Positions 1 to 7,936 of a stretch of 64,000 nucleotides of DNA are shown piece after piece. Both the position numbers and the translations under genes were made by a program. Numbering within the stretch: position 1 is the first letter of the stretch; each line of letters begins with the position of its first letter. The DNA comes from Xanthomonas chitinilytica. GTDB taxonomy: Bacteria; Pseudomonadota; Gammaproteobacteria; Xanthomonadales; Xanthomonadaceae. The stretch spans positions 124,001 to 188,000 of the forward strand of contig NZ_JAPCHY010000003.1 of NCBI RefSeq assembly GCF_026107455.2, given 5' to 3'. The notes below the pieces were generated by a model. The model did not search any database and had not been told where the DNA came from. It was given only the letters and a program-made list of their open reading frames with translations.

Positions 1-711
1 AACCTGATGCGCTCGCGCCCGACCCTGATCGCGGCGGTGATGGTGGCGCGCGGCGAGGCCGACGCCATGCTCAGCGGCGTGGTCGGCCGCTTCCACAAGA
101 AGCTCGGCTACGTGCGCAGCGTGATCCCGCTGGAACCGCGGGTCAGCTCCACCTCGGCGATGACCGGCGTCATCAACCAGCAGGGCGTGTTCTTCTTCGT
201 CGACACCCACGTCAAGGAGGATCCCACCGCCGAGCAGATCGCCGAGGCCACGCTGCAGGCGGCCTACCGCATGAAGCTGTTCGGCATCGAGCCGAAGGTG
301 GCGCTGCTGTCGCATTCCAACTTCGGCAGCCACGACTCGAAGGACGCGCTGAAGATACGCGAAGTGCGCGCGCTGCTGCTCCGGCGCAACCCGCGCCTGA
401 ACGTGGACGGCGAGATGCAGGGCGACACCGCGTGGGACGAGGCGCTGCGGCAGAAGCTGCTGCCCGACAGCACCCTCAAGGGCCGCGCCAACCTGTTCGT
501 GCTGCCCAACCTGGAGGCGGCCAACATCGCCTACAACCTGGTGCGCGTGTTCACCGACGGCGTGGCGATCGGCCCGATCCTGATGGGCATCTCCAAGCCG
601 GTGCACATCCTCACCACCAGCGCCACCTCGCGGCGGATCCTCAACATGACCGCCATCGCCGCGGTCGATGCGCAGATCCGCAAGCAGCTGGAGGCCGAGA
701 GGGGCGGCTGA
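1..711 (+). CDS. maeB: NADP-dependent malic enzyme, C-terminal part (cut by window edge)
   Basis: The reading frame is open from the first base, so the gene begins outside the window. The 236 visible residues match the phosphotransacetylase-like domain that forms the C-terminal half of MaeB-type malic enzymes, with stretches such as GEADAMLSGVVGRFHKKLGY and the ending FTDGVAIGPILMGISKPVHI. In this family the N-terminal half decarboxylates malate to pyruvate, and the C-terminal half lacks real phosphotransacetylase activity and serves in oligomerisation and acetyl-CoA sensing. The stop codon at 709-711 is followed by a hairpin repeat that may end the transcript. A stand-alone phosphate acetyltransferase is the alternative, but the wording of the domain is closer to MaeB. 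Confidence 0.85.
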   Translation, partial: NLMRSRPTLIAAVMVARGEADAMLSGVVGRFHKKLGYVRSVIPLEPRVSSTSAMTGVINQQGVFFFVDTHVKEDPTAEQIAEATLQAAYRMKLFGIEPKVALLSHSNFGSHDSKDALKIREVRALLLRRNPRLNVDGEMQGDTAWDEALRQKLLPDSTLKGRANLFVLPNLEAANIAYNLVRVFTDGVAIGPILMGISKPVHILTTSATSRRILNMTAIAAVDAQIRKQLEAERGG

Positions 712-734
712 GGGCCGCGCCTCCCGCCTTGCGC

Positions 735-800
735 AGGAGCGACGCCAGTCGCGACAGGGGCTTTCCCGGCAAGGCCCCTGTCGCGACTGACGTCGTTCCT
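735..800. repeat. Dispersed GGAGCGACG/TCGCGAC inverted repeat downstream of maeB
   Basis: Two arms of about 27 bases (left AGGAGCGACGCCAGTCGCGA then CAGGGGC; right its near-complement ending in GTCGTTCCT) flank an 11-base centre. The same core, GGAGCGACGTGAGTCGCGA with variations, returns in the array at 5924-6510 and at 19828-19917; only the TCGCGACTGG/CCAGTCGCGA part returns at 54094-54127. It is therefore a family of dispersed hairpins. Here it could act as a transcription terminator for maeB or as an RNA-stabilising structure. Confidence 0.8.
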
Positions 801-858
801 ACGGCAATCGCCCGCCACTGCTAGAATTGCCCGACCCGATTCCCCTGCAAGCATCGCC

Positions 859-1056
859 ATGAGCCATACCGCCACCGCGCCCGCCAACGCCGAAAAGCGT
901 TACACCGTGCACCGCAACGAGCTGCCGCTGAGCTGCCCGACGCCGGAGATGGCGCTGTGGAACTCGCATCCGCGGGTGTACCTGCCGATCGAGGACGAGC
1001 CCAACGGCGAAGCCGCGTGCCCGTACTGCGGCGCGGTGTTCGTGCTGGCCGACTAA
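859..1056 (+). CDS. Small zinc-finger (zf-CHCC type) protein
   Basis: This 65-residue protein starts at an ATG in the context GCATCGCCATGAGC. Its centre holds a cysteine after LPLS, a conserved SHPRVYLPI stretch, and a CPYCG pair near the C-terminus. The Cys-x(n)-His-x(n)-Cys-x2-Cys layout is that of the zf-CHCC family, also found in the NDUFS6 subunit of complex I. The bacterial stand-alone members have no firmly established function. The gene lies 15 bases upstream of the glycosyltransferase gene and is probably co-transcribed with it. Confidence 0.8.
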   Translation: MSHTATAPANAEKRYTVHRNELPLSCPTPEMALWNSHPRVYLPIEDEPNGEAACPYCGAVFVLAD

Positions 1057-1071
1057 GCGCGCGTCGCGCCG

Positions 1072-2184
1072 ATGCGCCGCCTGACCGTGGTGCAGCTGCT
1101 GCCCGCGCTGCACTCCGGCGGGGTCGAGCGCTCCACCCTGGAAATCGCTGCCGCCCTGGTCGCCGCCGGCCACCGGGCCATCGTCGTGTCCGCGGGCGGG
1201 CGGCTGCTCGAGCCGCTGCTGGCCAGCGGCGCCGAACACCTGACCCTGGACATCGGCCGCAAGTCGCTGCTGACCCTGCGCCACGTCGGCGCATTGCGCC
1301 GGCTGTTCGCCGAGACCGGTGCCGACATCGTCCATGCCCGTTCGCGGCTGCCGGCCTGGCTGGGCTGGCATGCCCTGTGCGGGCTGCCGGCGGCGCGGCG
1401 CCCGCGCTGGGTCACCACCGTGCACGGACTCAATTCGCCCGGCCGCTACAGCGCGGTGATGGCCGGCGGCGAGCGGGTGATCTGCGTCTCGCGGACGGTG
1501 CGCGACTACGTGCTGCGGCACTACCCGGGCACCGACCCGGCACGGCTGCGGGTGATCCCGCGCGGGGTCGATGTCGCCCAGTTCCCGCGTGCGCCGCGGC
1601 CGGACCGGCAGGCGCGCGCGGCGGTGGTGCGGGAGTATCCGGCGCTGGCCGGCGACGGCCCGCTGCTGCTGCTGCCCGGCCGTGGCACCCGGCTCAAGGG
1701 CCACGCCCATGCGCTGCGGCTGCTGGCGGCGCTGCACGCCGCCGGCGTGCCGGCGCGGCTGTGGATGCCGGGCGCGCGCGAGCCGGGGCGCGAGGACTAT
1801 CTCGCCGGGCTGGAGCGGCAGGCCGCCGAACTGGGCGTGGCCGGGTCGCTGCTGATGAGCGCGCCGACCGCGCGCATCGCCCAGGCCTATGCCGCCAGCG
1901 ACCTGGTGCTGCAGCTGTCGGAGAAGCCGGAAGCCTTCGGCCGCACCGTGCTCGAAGCGCTGTCGGTGGGCCGTCCGGTGCTGGGCTGGGACCAGGGCGG
2001 CGTGGGCGAGCTGCTGGCGCAGCTGCAACCCTCCGGCGCGGTCGCGCCGTTCGACCCGCGGGCGCTGTACGAGCGCGCGCAGCAACTGCTGGCCGAGCCG
2101 CCGCCGCTGCCGGCGCGCCTCCCGTTCACCCTGCAGGCCATGCAACGCGACACCCTGAAGGTCTATGACGAACTCCGCAGCTGA
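1072..2184 (+). CDS. Glycosyltransferase family 4 (GT-B fold), probably LPS or surface glycan
   Basis: This 370-residue protein starts MRRLTVVQLLPALHSGGVER, the typical N-terminal strand and glycine-rich loop of GT4 enzymes. The middle carries HARSRLPAWLGW, TVHGLNSPGRYS and ICVSRTVRDYV, and the donor-binding half has a E-x7-E type signature around EAFGRTVLEALSVGRPVLGW. Such enzymes transfer a nucleotide-activated sugar to a lipid- or glycan-linked acceptor at the inner face of the inner membrane. The 3' end overlaps the start of the O-antigen ligase-like gene by 20 bases, and lpxL- and waaA-like genes follow, which supports a role in lipopolysaccharide assembly. The exact sugar and acceptor cannot be read from the sequence. 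Confidence 0.85.
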   Translation: MRRLTVVQLLPALHSGGVERSTLEIAAALVAAGHRAIVVSAGGRLLEPLLASGAEHLTLDIGRKSLLTLRHVGALRRLFAETGADIVHARSRLPAWLGWHALCGLPAARRPRWVTTVHGLNSPGRYSAVMAGGERVICVSRTVRDYVLRHYPGTDPARLRVIPRGVDVAQFPRAPRPDRQARAAVVREYPALAGDGPLLLLPGRGTRLKGHAHALRLLAALHAAGVPARLWMPGAREPGREDYLAGLERQAAELGVAGSLLMSAPTARIAQAYAASDLVLQLSEKPEAFGRTVLEALSVGRPVLGWDQGGVGELLAQLQPSGAVAPFDPRALYERAQQLLAEPPPLPARLPFTLQAMQRDTLKVYDELRS

Positions 2185-3484
2185 CGATCTCCCGGTTTCC
2201 ACCGGTCCGCGGCCGGGGCGCTGGGCGCCGGCCTGGGTGATTGCCTTCGTCGCCCTGTGGCCGGCGCCGGGCGTGGCCGAGGGCGTGCTGGTGCTGGGCG
2301 CGCTGTTTGCGTGCGTGCGGCTGCTGCAGCTGCGCCTGCGCGGCGGCGCCAGCCTGCTCAGCGGCCCGGCGTGGGCGCTGACCACGGTGCTGTTCCTGGC
2401 CTATTGGCTGCCGCAGCTGGTGTCGGCGTTCGACGCGGTCGATGCCGGCCGTGCTTGGTCCAAGACCGCGGCCGGCCTGCGCTACCTGCCGTTCCTGTGG
2501 CTGGCGGCCATCGCCGTGGCCACCCCGGAGCGGCGCCGGACCACCTTCGGCGGGCTGGCGGTCGTGGTGGCGGTGTGGACCCTGGATGCGCTGGCGCAGG
2601 TCGCCGGCGGCAGCAGCCCGCTGTTCTGGTCGATGGACCAGCTGAAATGGGCGATGGCCGGGCATGGCCTGTGCACTGCCGAACAACTGGCGGTGGTCGA
2701 TCGCCTGAGCGGGGTGTTCGGCCCCTGCAACCTGAAGCTCGGCCCGGTGCTGGCCAGCCTGTCGCCGTTCCTGCTGTTCGCCGCCGGTCGCCGCTTCGGC
2801 ATCGCCGGCTGGCTGCTGGCCGCGGCGGCAGTGGGCGTGGTGATCGTGCTGGCCGGTTCGCGTGCCTCCTGGATCACCTATGCGCTGGTGCTGCTGTTCT
2901 CCGGCTGGCGCCTGCTGGGCGGCAAGCAGCTGCTGGTGGTGATGGCGCTGGCAGTGGCCGGCGCGGTGGCGGTGGGACTGCTGTCGCCGCAGGTGCGCGG
3001 GCGCATCGAGCGCACCACGATGGCGTTGCAGGGCGACGCGGCCGGAGTCGACGCGGCGCTGTCCGGGCGCGGCCAGATCTGGTCGGCGGCGGCCTGCATG
3101 GTGCGCGGGCATCCGTTCAACGGCGTCGGCGCGCGCGGCTTCCGCGAGGCCTATCCGGACTGCGATCCGGACCCGGCGCAGACCGTCGCCTGGGGCGTGG
3201 GGCCGGCGCTGCACGCGCACCAGATCGTGCTGGAGATCCTGGCCGAGACCGGCATCGCCGGCCTGCTGCTGTGGCTGGCCGGCGTCGCGCTGGCCTGGCG
3301 CGCGTGGCGCTACGCCACCGCCGCGGTGCGCGAACAGGCGCGGCCGGCGATGCTGGCGCTGGCGGTGACGGTGTTCCCGCTCAACACCCACCTGGCGTTC
3401 TATTCCACCTTCTGGGGCGGGCTGACGCTGCTGCTGGCGGCGCTGTACGCCGGCACCCTGGGCAGCGGCGATGCCGACCCGTAG
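2165..3484 (+). CDS. O-antigen ligase / Wzy-family membrane protein
   Basis: This 439-residue, strongly hydrophobic protein has roughly ten to twelve membrane segments and one large periplasmic loop at about residues 270-350. The loop holds SGRGQIWSAAACMVRGHPFN, GVGARGFREAYP, and LHAHQIVLEILAETGIAGLL, the histidine-containing motif characteristic of the Wzy_C/WaaL family. WaaL joins O-antigen to lipid A-core in the periplasm; Wzy polymerises O-antigen units; the two cannot be separated from sequence alone, though the waaA and lpxL neighbourhood favours WaaL. The ATG lies 20 bases inside the upstream glycosyltransferase gene. The stop codon TAG is formed by the first bases of a GTAG hairpin repeat. 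Confidence 0.75.
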   Translation: MTNSAADDLPVSTGPRPGRWAPAWVIAFVALWPAPGVAEGVLVLGALFACVRLLQLRLRGGASLLSGPAWALTTVLFLAYWLPQLVSAFDAVDAGRAWSKTAAGLRYLPFLWLAAIAVATPERRRTTFGGLAVVVAVWTLDALAQVAGGSSPLFWSMDQLKWAMAGHGLCTAEQLAVVDRLSGVFGPCNLKLGPVLASLSPFLLFAAGRRFGIAGWLLAAAAVGVVIVLAGSRASWITYALVLLFSGWRLLGGKQLLVVMALAVAGAVAVGLLSPQVRGRIERTTMALQGDAAGVDAALSGRGQIWSAAACMVRGHPFNGVGARGFREAYPDCDPDPAQTVAWGVGPALHAHQIVLEILAETGIAGLLLWLAGVALAWRAWRYATAAVREQARPAMLALAVTVFPLNTHLAFYSTFWGGLTLLLAALYAGTLGSGDADP

Positions 3485-3545
3485 AGCCGAGCTTGCTCGG
3501 CTGGGGCCTTCCGGCAATGCTTCAGCCGAGCAAGCTCGGCTCTAC
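3481..3545. repeat. GTAGAGCCGAGC inverted repeat (REP/SMAG-like)
   Basis: The left arm GTAGAGCCGAGCTTGCTCGG continues to CTG at 3503. It is answered by its exact reverse complement at 3523-3545, ending in CTCGGCTCTAC. Each arm is itself a small palindrome (CCGAGC-TT-GCTCGG). The GTAG head and this layout resemble the REP-like SMAG elements described in Stenotrophomonas maltophilia. A degenerate third half-copy (CACGCTCGGTTCTAC) lies at 3550-3564. The element sits between convergent genes and overlaps the waaL-like stop codon. Confidence 0.85.
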
Positions 3546-3567
3546 GGGGCACGCTCGGTTCTACGGG

Positions 3568-4500
3568 TTACGAATAGACGTGGAACTTGCTGCGCCCTTC
3601 CGCGCCCGGCTGGCGCTTGAAGCGGCGGTGGATCCACAGGTACTGCGAGGGCGCCTCGCGCACCATGTCCTCGATGGCCTGGTTCACCCGTGCGGTGTCG
3701 GCCGCGACGTCGTCGCTGGGGAAGTCGGGCAGCGGCGGGGCGATCTTCAGCACGTAGGCGCTGCCCTCGCGGCGATGGAAGTACGGCACCACCGCGCAGC
3801 CGGTCATGCGCGCGAACTGGTGGGTGGCGGTGATGGTGGCGGCGATGTGGCCGAAGAACGGCACGAACACCGTGTCCTTGCCGCGCATGTCCTGGTCCGG
3901 CGCGTACCACAGGAAGCCGCCCTTCTTCAGGTGGCGCACGGTGGCGCGGATGTCCTCGTTGGCGAACATCGCGCTGGCGTAGCGCAGGCGGCCGCGCTTG
4001 ACCGCCCACTCGAACACCGGATTGCGGTGGCGGCGGTACATGCCGGCCAGCTCGACGTGGTCGCACAGCAGCCGCCCGCACATCTCCAGGGTCATGAAGT
4101 GGCCGGAGACCAGCAGCACGCCGCGGCCCTCGGCCTTGAGCCGCTGCAGGTGCTCCAGGCCCTCGATGCTCACCTGCGGGCGGATCGCGTCGATGCTGCC
4201 CCACCAGGCGCGGGCGAACTCGAAGATGCCCACGCCCAGCGCGTCGAAGCTGTCGCGCAGCAGCCGCTGGCGCCAGGCGTCGTCCTGTTCCGGGAAGCAC
4301 AGCCTGAGGTTGACCGCGGCGGCGCGGCGGCGGCTGCCGGCGAAGCGCCAGGCGAACCAGCCCACGCCGCGGCCGAGCGCGCGCTGCACGAACCACGGCA
4401 GGCGGGCGAGCAGCACGGCCACCGCCAGGGCCAGGAACATCGGCCAGTGGCGCGGCTGCAGCAGGGACGGGCGGGAGGCGGTGGTGGCGGAATCGGACAT
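3568..4500 (-). CDS. lpxL: Lipid A biosynthesis acyltransferase (LpxL/HtrB family)
   Basis: This 310-residue protein has an N-terminal membrane anchor at about residues 18-42 and the family's catalytic HX4E motif in VSGHFMTLEMCGR. It also has the conserved GMYRRHRNPVFE, WYAPDQDMRGKDTVFVPFFG and LWIHRRFKRQP stretches. LpxL-type enzymes move a lauroyl or similar chain from acyl-ACP onto Kdo2-lipid IVA at the inner face of the inner membrane. The gene is divergent from waaA, whose product makes the Kdo2 acceptor, with 98 bases between the two starts. LpxM, LpxP and LpxL paralogues are hard to separate without alignment. Confidence 0.85.
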   Translation of the reverse strand: MSDSATTASRPSLLQPRHWPMFLALAVAVLLARLPWFVQRALGRGVGWFAWRFAGSRRRAAAVNLRLCFPEQDDAWRQRLLRDSFDALGVGIFEFARAWWGSIDAIRPQVSIEGLEHLQRLKAEGRGVLLVSGHFMTLEMCGRLLCDHVELAGMYRRHRNPVFEWAVKRGRLRYASAMFANEDIRATVRHLKKGGFLWYAPDQDMRGKDTVFVPFFGHIAATITATHQFARMTGCAVVPYFHRREGSAYVLKIAPPLPDFPSDDVAADTARVNQAIEDMVREAPSQYLWIHRRFKRQPGAEGRSKFHVYS

Positions 4501-4598
4501 GCGCCGATTCTAAGGGATGCGCGCGCCGGCTCCTGCCCGCATCGTGGGCGAGGCGGTCCGTGCATGCTTTCCCGCGGTGGCTCCCGTATCCTTCGGCG

Positions 4599-5900
4599 AT
4601 GCGCAAAAGCCCTGTCGAATGGATCCTGCGCGGCCTGTACTCGGCCGTGTTGTACCTGTTGCTGCCGGTCACCGTCTACCACCTGATCTGGCGCGGTTTC
4701 CGGGTCCGCGAATACTTCCAGCGCTGGGACGAGCGCTACGCCTCCTACCCGCGCTCCAGCGGCGAGCCGCGGGTGTGGCTGCACGCGGTGTCGGTGGGCG
4801 AGGTCAACGCCGCCGCGCCGCTGGTCAACGCGCTGCGCCAGCAGCGCCCGGACATCCGCTGGGTCATCACCACCATCACCCCGACCGGTTCGGAGCGGGT
4901 GCGCGCGCTGTGGGGCGAGGCGGTCGACCATGTGTACCTGCCCTACGACGTGCCGGGCAGCGTCGGCCGCTTCCTCGGCCACTTCAAGCCGAGCCTGGCG
5001 CTGATCCTGGAGACCGAGCTGTGGCCGAACATGCTGTTCGGTTGCCGCGACCGCCGGATCCCGGTCTACATCCTCAACGCGCGGCTGTCGGCGCGCTCGC
5101 TGCGCGGCTACCGCCTGTTGCGGGCGTTGATCGGCCGCGCGCTGCGCACCGTCACCTGCGTGGCGGCGCAATCGCAGGACGACGCCGCGCGCTTCGTGCA
5201 GCTGGGCGCACGCCCGCAACAGGTGCAGGCGCTGGGCAACCTCAAGTTCGACATCGGCACCGTGCGGCCGCAGGCGTTCATCGACGCCTTCCACGCCCAC
5301 GTGCCGGCGACGCGGCCGGTGTGGATCGCCGCCAGCACCCACGAAGGCGAGGAGGCGGCGGTGGTGGAGATCCACCGCACGCTGCTGCGCAGCCACCCGG
5401 ACCTGCTGCTGCTGTGGGCGCCGCGCCATCCGGAGCGGTTCGCGCGGGTCGAGGCGCTGGCGCGCGAACAGGGCTGGGAGGTCGCCACCCGTCGCCAGCA
5501 GCAGTGGCCGGCGACCGATACCGGGGTGTTCGTGATCGATACCCTGGGCGAGCTGATGTCGTTCTACGGCTGCGCCCAGGTCGCCTTCGTCGGCGGCAGC
5601 CTGCAGCCGATCGGCGGCCACAACCTGCTGGAACCGGCGGCGATGGGTACTCCGTCGGTGACCGGCCCGCACCTGCACAACTTCGCCGAGATCTCGCGGC
5701 GCATGCGCGAGGCCGGCGCGGTGGAGATCTGCGAGGACGCCGAGGCCGTCGCCACGGCGTTGCAGCGGCTGCTCGACGACGGCCAGGCCCGGGCGCGGAT
5801 GGCCGAGGCCGGCTGCGCGCTGGTGGCCAACGGTCGCGGCGCGCTGCAGAAGACGCTGGCGCTGATCGGGCCGGAACTGCCGCCGCCGCACGACGACTGA
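4599..5900 (+). CDS. waaA: 3-deoxy-D-manno-octulosonic acid (Kdo) transferase
   Basis: This 433-residue member of family GT30 transfers Kdo from CMP-Kdo to lipid IVA at the inner membrane. The N-terminal anchor (residues about 9-28) is followed by WLHAVSVGEVNAA, whose glutamate is the catalytic base in characterised WaaA enzymes. TTITPTGSERV, LETELWPN, LNARLS, ASTHEGEE, and FVGGSLQPIGGHNLLEPAA near the C-terminus are family hallmarks. I prefer the ATG at 4599 (MRKSPVEW) over one at 4560, because it places the membrane anchor at the usual distance and gives the usual family length. The gene is divergent from the lpxL-like gene. Confidence 0.93.
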   Translation: MRKSPVEWILRGLYSAVLYLLLPVTVYHLIWRGFRVREYFQRWDERYASYPRSSGEPRVWLHAVSVGEVNAAAPLVNALRQQRPDIRWVITTITPTGSERVRALWGEAVDHVYLPYDVPGSVGRFLGHFKPSLALILETELWPNMLFGCRDRRIPVYILNARLSARSLRGYRLLRALIGRALRTVTCVAAQSQDDAARFVQLGARPQQVQALGNLKFDIGTVRPQAFIDAFHAHVPATRPVWIAASTHEGEEAAVVEIHRTLLRSHPDLLLLWAPRHPERFARVEALAREQGWEVATRRQQQWPATDTGVFVIDTLGELMSFYGCAQVAFVGGSLQPIGGHNLLEPAAMGTPSVTGPHLHNFAEISRRMREAGAVEICEDAEAVATALQRLLDDGQARARMAEAGCALVANGRGALQKTLALIGPELPPPHDD

Positions 5901-6081
5901 AACGGCGGGCACGAGCATCCGGCGCGGCCGGCGGCGCACCGGTCGCGACTCACGTCGCTCCTACAATGCACCCCCGTTCCTGCAGGAGCGACGTGAGTCG
6001 CGAGCTTCTCGAGCGGCAACCCGGCACTGTGTTCTCCCCGGACGGGCGAAGAGCCAGGGAAGGCGGACCGGAGTCCGCCTT

Positions 6082-6137
6082 GTGGTGGCCGGCAGCCTGG
6101 CCTCGGCGTCCTCGCCCGGCAGGCGGCTGAATCCGGT
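6082..6137 (-). pseudogene. Degenerate copy of the tolC 3' end (unit 1)
   Basis: Read on the minus strand this segment encodes FSRLPGEDAEARLPATTR. The authentic TolC tail here reads INRLLTEDAEAKLQPASA followed by ITTP and stop. The shared RL-x2-EDAEA-x-L-P core and the DNA match TGGCCTCGGCGTCCTCG show that the array unit includes a copied, decayed end of tolC. It has no start codon or stop of its own and is not expected to be expressed. Confidence 0.7.
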
Positions 6138-6295
6138 GCGGCCGGCGGCGCACCGGTCGCGACTCACGTCGCTCCTACAATGCACCCCCGTTCCTGCAGA
6201 AGCGACGTGAGTCGCGAGCTTCTCGAGCGGCAACCCGGCACTGTGTTCTCCCCGGACGGGCGAAGAGCCAGGGAAGGTGGACCGGAGTCCGCCTT

Positions 6296-6351
6296 GTGGT
6301 GGCCGGCAGCCTGGCCTCCGCGTCCTCGCCCGGCAGGCGGCTGAATCCGGT
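6296..6351 (-). pseudogene. Degenerate copy of the tolC 3' end (unit 2)
   Basis: This is nearly identical to the segment at 6082-6137, 214 bases further on, with one visible base difference (CCTCCGCG in place of CCTCGGCG). It carries the same TolC-like tail in the same reading frame and orientation. Confidence 0.65.
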
Positions 6352-6486
6352 GCGGCCGGCGGTGCATCGGTCGCGACTCACGTCGCCCCTACAACGCCCC
6401 CCGCTCCCGCAGCGGCGACGTGAGTCGCGAGCTTTTCGAGCGGCAACCGGCATTGTGTTCTCCGGGGACGAGCGAAGAACCAAGAA

Positions 6487-6510
6487 AAAGGCGGACCGGA
6501 GTCCGCCTTT
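6487..6510 (-). terminator. Rho-independent terminator of the pcm-tolC operon
   Basis: A perfect 10-bp stem (AAAGGCGGAC with GTCCGCCTTT) closes a four-base loop. On the minus strand it is followed by TTTTTCTTG. It lies 38 bases past the tolC stop. The same stem recurs inside the two upstream array units at about 6059-6081 and 6273-6295, without the long T run. Confidence 0.85.
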
Positions 6511-6548
6511 CCTTTTCCCTTTCGCGGGGGCGGAAGCCGCCCGCCGGA

Positions 6549-7916
6549 TCAGGGCGTGGTGATGGCCGAAGCCGGCTGCAGCTTGGCCTCGGCGTCCTCG
6601 GTCAGCAGGCGGTTGATCTCCTGCACCTCGTCGATGTCCAGCGCGCCGACCGCCTGGCTCAGCTGCAACCGGCTCTGCAGGAAGCTGTAGCGGGCCTGGG
6701 CGTAGTTGAGCTGCGCGGCGAACAGGGTGCGCTGGTTCTGCACCAGGTCCAGCACGGTGCGGGTACCCACTTCCAGGCCGACCTGCGAGGCGTCGTAGGC
6801 GCTCTGCGCCGAGACCACCGCCAGTCGGCGCGCTTCCACTTCGCTGATGCCGGCCACCAGGGTCTGGTAGGCGTTGCGGGTGTTGCGGTCCAGCGCGCGG
6901 CGCTGCTGCTCGTAGGTGTCCTGCGCGATGTCGCGCTGGGCCAGGGCCTGGCGCACGCCGGACTGGGTGGCGCCGCCGGCGAAGATCGGCACGCTCAGGG
7001 TCAGGCCGACCGAGTTGGTGGTGGTGTCGGGATTGAGCGCGCTGCCGCCGGTGGCGTCGCCCCAGGTCGCCGCCTTGCCCCAGCTGCCGCCCAGCGACAG
7101 CGTCGGGTAGTGGCCGCCGCGGGCCGCCGCGACGCTGGCCTCGGCGGCGCTGACCTGCAGCTGCTGCGCCTTCAGCGCCGGGTTCTGCTCCACCGCCTCG
7201 GCAACCAGCTGGTCGATGTTGCCGCGGTTGGCGGGCAGTTCCGGACGGAAGTCGTCCGGCAGCGCGCGCAGGTTGCGCACCGGCTGCCCGGTCAGCTCGG
7301 CCAGCGCCTGGTAGGCATCCTCCAGCGCGTTCTGCGCCAGGATGGTGTCGGCGCGGGCCTGGTCGTACTGGGCGCGCGCTTCGTGCACGTCGGTGATCGG
7401 CGCCAGGCCCACTTCCAGGCGCTTGTCGGCGTAGTCGAACTGCTTCTTGGCCGCCGCTTCGTTGGTCTGCGCCGCGCTCAGCGATTCGATCGCCACCAGC
7501 ACGTTGAAGTAGGTGGCCGCGGTGCGCACGATCAGCTCGTCGTTGGCCGAGTCCAGGGTGAAGTCGGCCGCCTTGCTGATGTCGCGCTGGGCGCGCAGGT
7601 TGGCGAACTGGCTCCAGTTGAACAGCGTCTGGCTGCCTTCCACGGTGTAGTTGCGGCGCTTGGTGGTGGCGGTGCCGCTGAAGCCGTCGGCCTCGGTGCG
7701 GGTGCGGCCGAGCGTCGCCTGTCCGTTGAGCTGCGGCAGCAGCGCGGCGCGCGCCTGCACCTGCCCTTCCTTGTTGAACAGGCGGGTGGACTCGGCGGCG
7801 GCCAGCTGCGGATCGCCGTTGCGGGCCATCTCGTAGACCTGCAGCAGGTCGGCGGCCTGGACGGTCAGGGGCGAGAGGGCGGCGGCCAGCGCAAGAACGA
7901 GGGATCGGCGGATCAT
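6549..7916 (-). CDS. tolC: TolC family outer membrane efflux/secretion channel
   Basis: This 455-residue protein has a signal peptide (MIRRSLVLALAAALSPLTVQA) and the two repeated outer-membrane-efflux-protein domains of TolC, including LAAAESTRLFNKEGQVQA, KKQFDYADKRLEVGLAPITD and YDASQVGLEVGTRTVLDLVQ. TolC trimers form the outer membrane and periplasmic tunnel used by RND pumps and type I secretion. I chose the ATG at 7916 because it begins the signal peptide and has an AAGGA ribosome-binding site; longer versions add an arginine-rich, non-membrane stretch. The pcm gene ends 20 bases upstream, so the two are likely one operon. This channel may serve the RND pump at 9496-13789, which has no outer membrane gene of its own here. 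Confidence 0.92.
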   Translation of the reverse strand: MIRRSLVLALAAALSPLTVQAADLLQVYEMARNGDPQLAAAESTRLFNKEGQVQARAALLPQLNGQATLGRTRTEADGFSGTATTKRRNYTVEGSQTLFNWSQFANLRAQRDISKAADFTLDSANDELIVRTAATYFNVLVAIESLSAAQTNEAAAKKQFDYADKRLEVGLAPITDVHEARAQYDQARADTILAQNALEDAYQALAELTGQPVRNLRALPDDFRPELPANRGNIDQLVAEAVEQNPALKAQQLQVSAAEASVAAARGGHYPTLSLGGSWGKAATWGDATGGSALNPDTTTNSVGLTLSVPIFAGGATQSGVRQALAQRDIAQDTYEQQRRALDRNTRNAYQTLVAGISEVEARRLAVVSAQSAYDASQVGLEVGTRTVLDLVQNQRTLFAAQLNYAQARYSFLQSRLQLSQAVGALDIDEVQEINRLLTEDAEAKLQPASAITTP

Positions 7917-7936
7917 TGCGGCTTCCTTGGACTTTT

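Larger units (their letters stand above)
5924..6510. repeat. Tandem array of 214-bp units (two full, one partial) between waaA and tolC
   Basis: Units start at 5924, 6138 and 6352, each with GCGGCCGGCGG, so the period is exactly 214 bases. Each unit holds a 20-base palindromic arm pair (TCGCGACTCACGTCGCTCCT and its complement; 5943-5962 with 5984-6003 in the first unit), then the segment TTCTCGAGCGGCAACCCGGC, then a GGCGGACCGGAGTCCGCC hairpin. The first two units then carry a stretch resembling the end of tolC (6082-6137 and 6296-6351). The third unit is the most diverged and runs into the real tolC terminator. No protein-coding gene is supported between 5901 and 6548. Confidence 0.9.

Noticed and set aside
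799..2385. Long minus-strand open frame opposite the glycosyltransferase gene
   Set aside because: It is made of Arg/Gln/His/Pro-rich low-complexity sequence, typical of antisense frames in GC-rich DNA, and has no domain signature.
5950..6483. Several short minus-strand frames in the repeat array
   Set aside because: They are repeats of one another within the 214-bp units and cross palindromic arms; the only gene-like piece is the decayed tolC tail.
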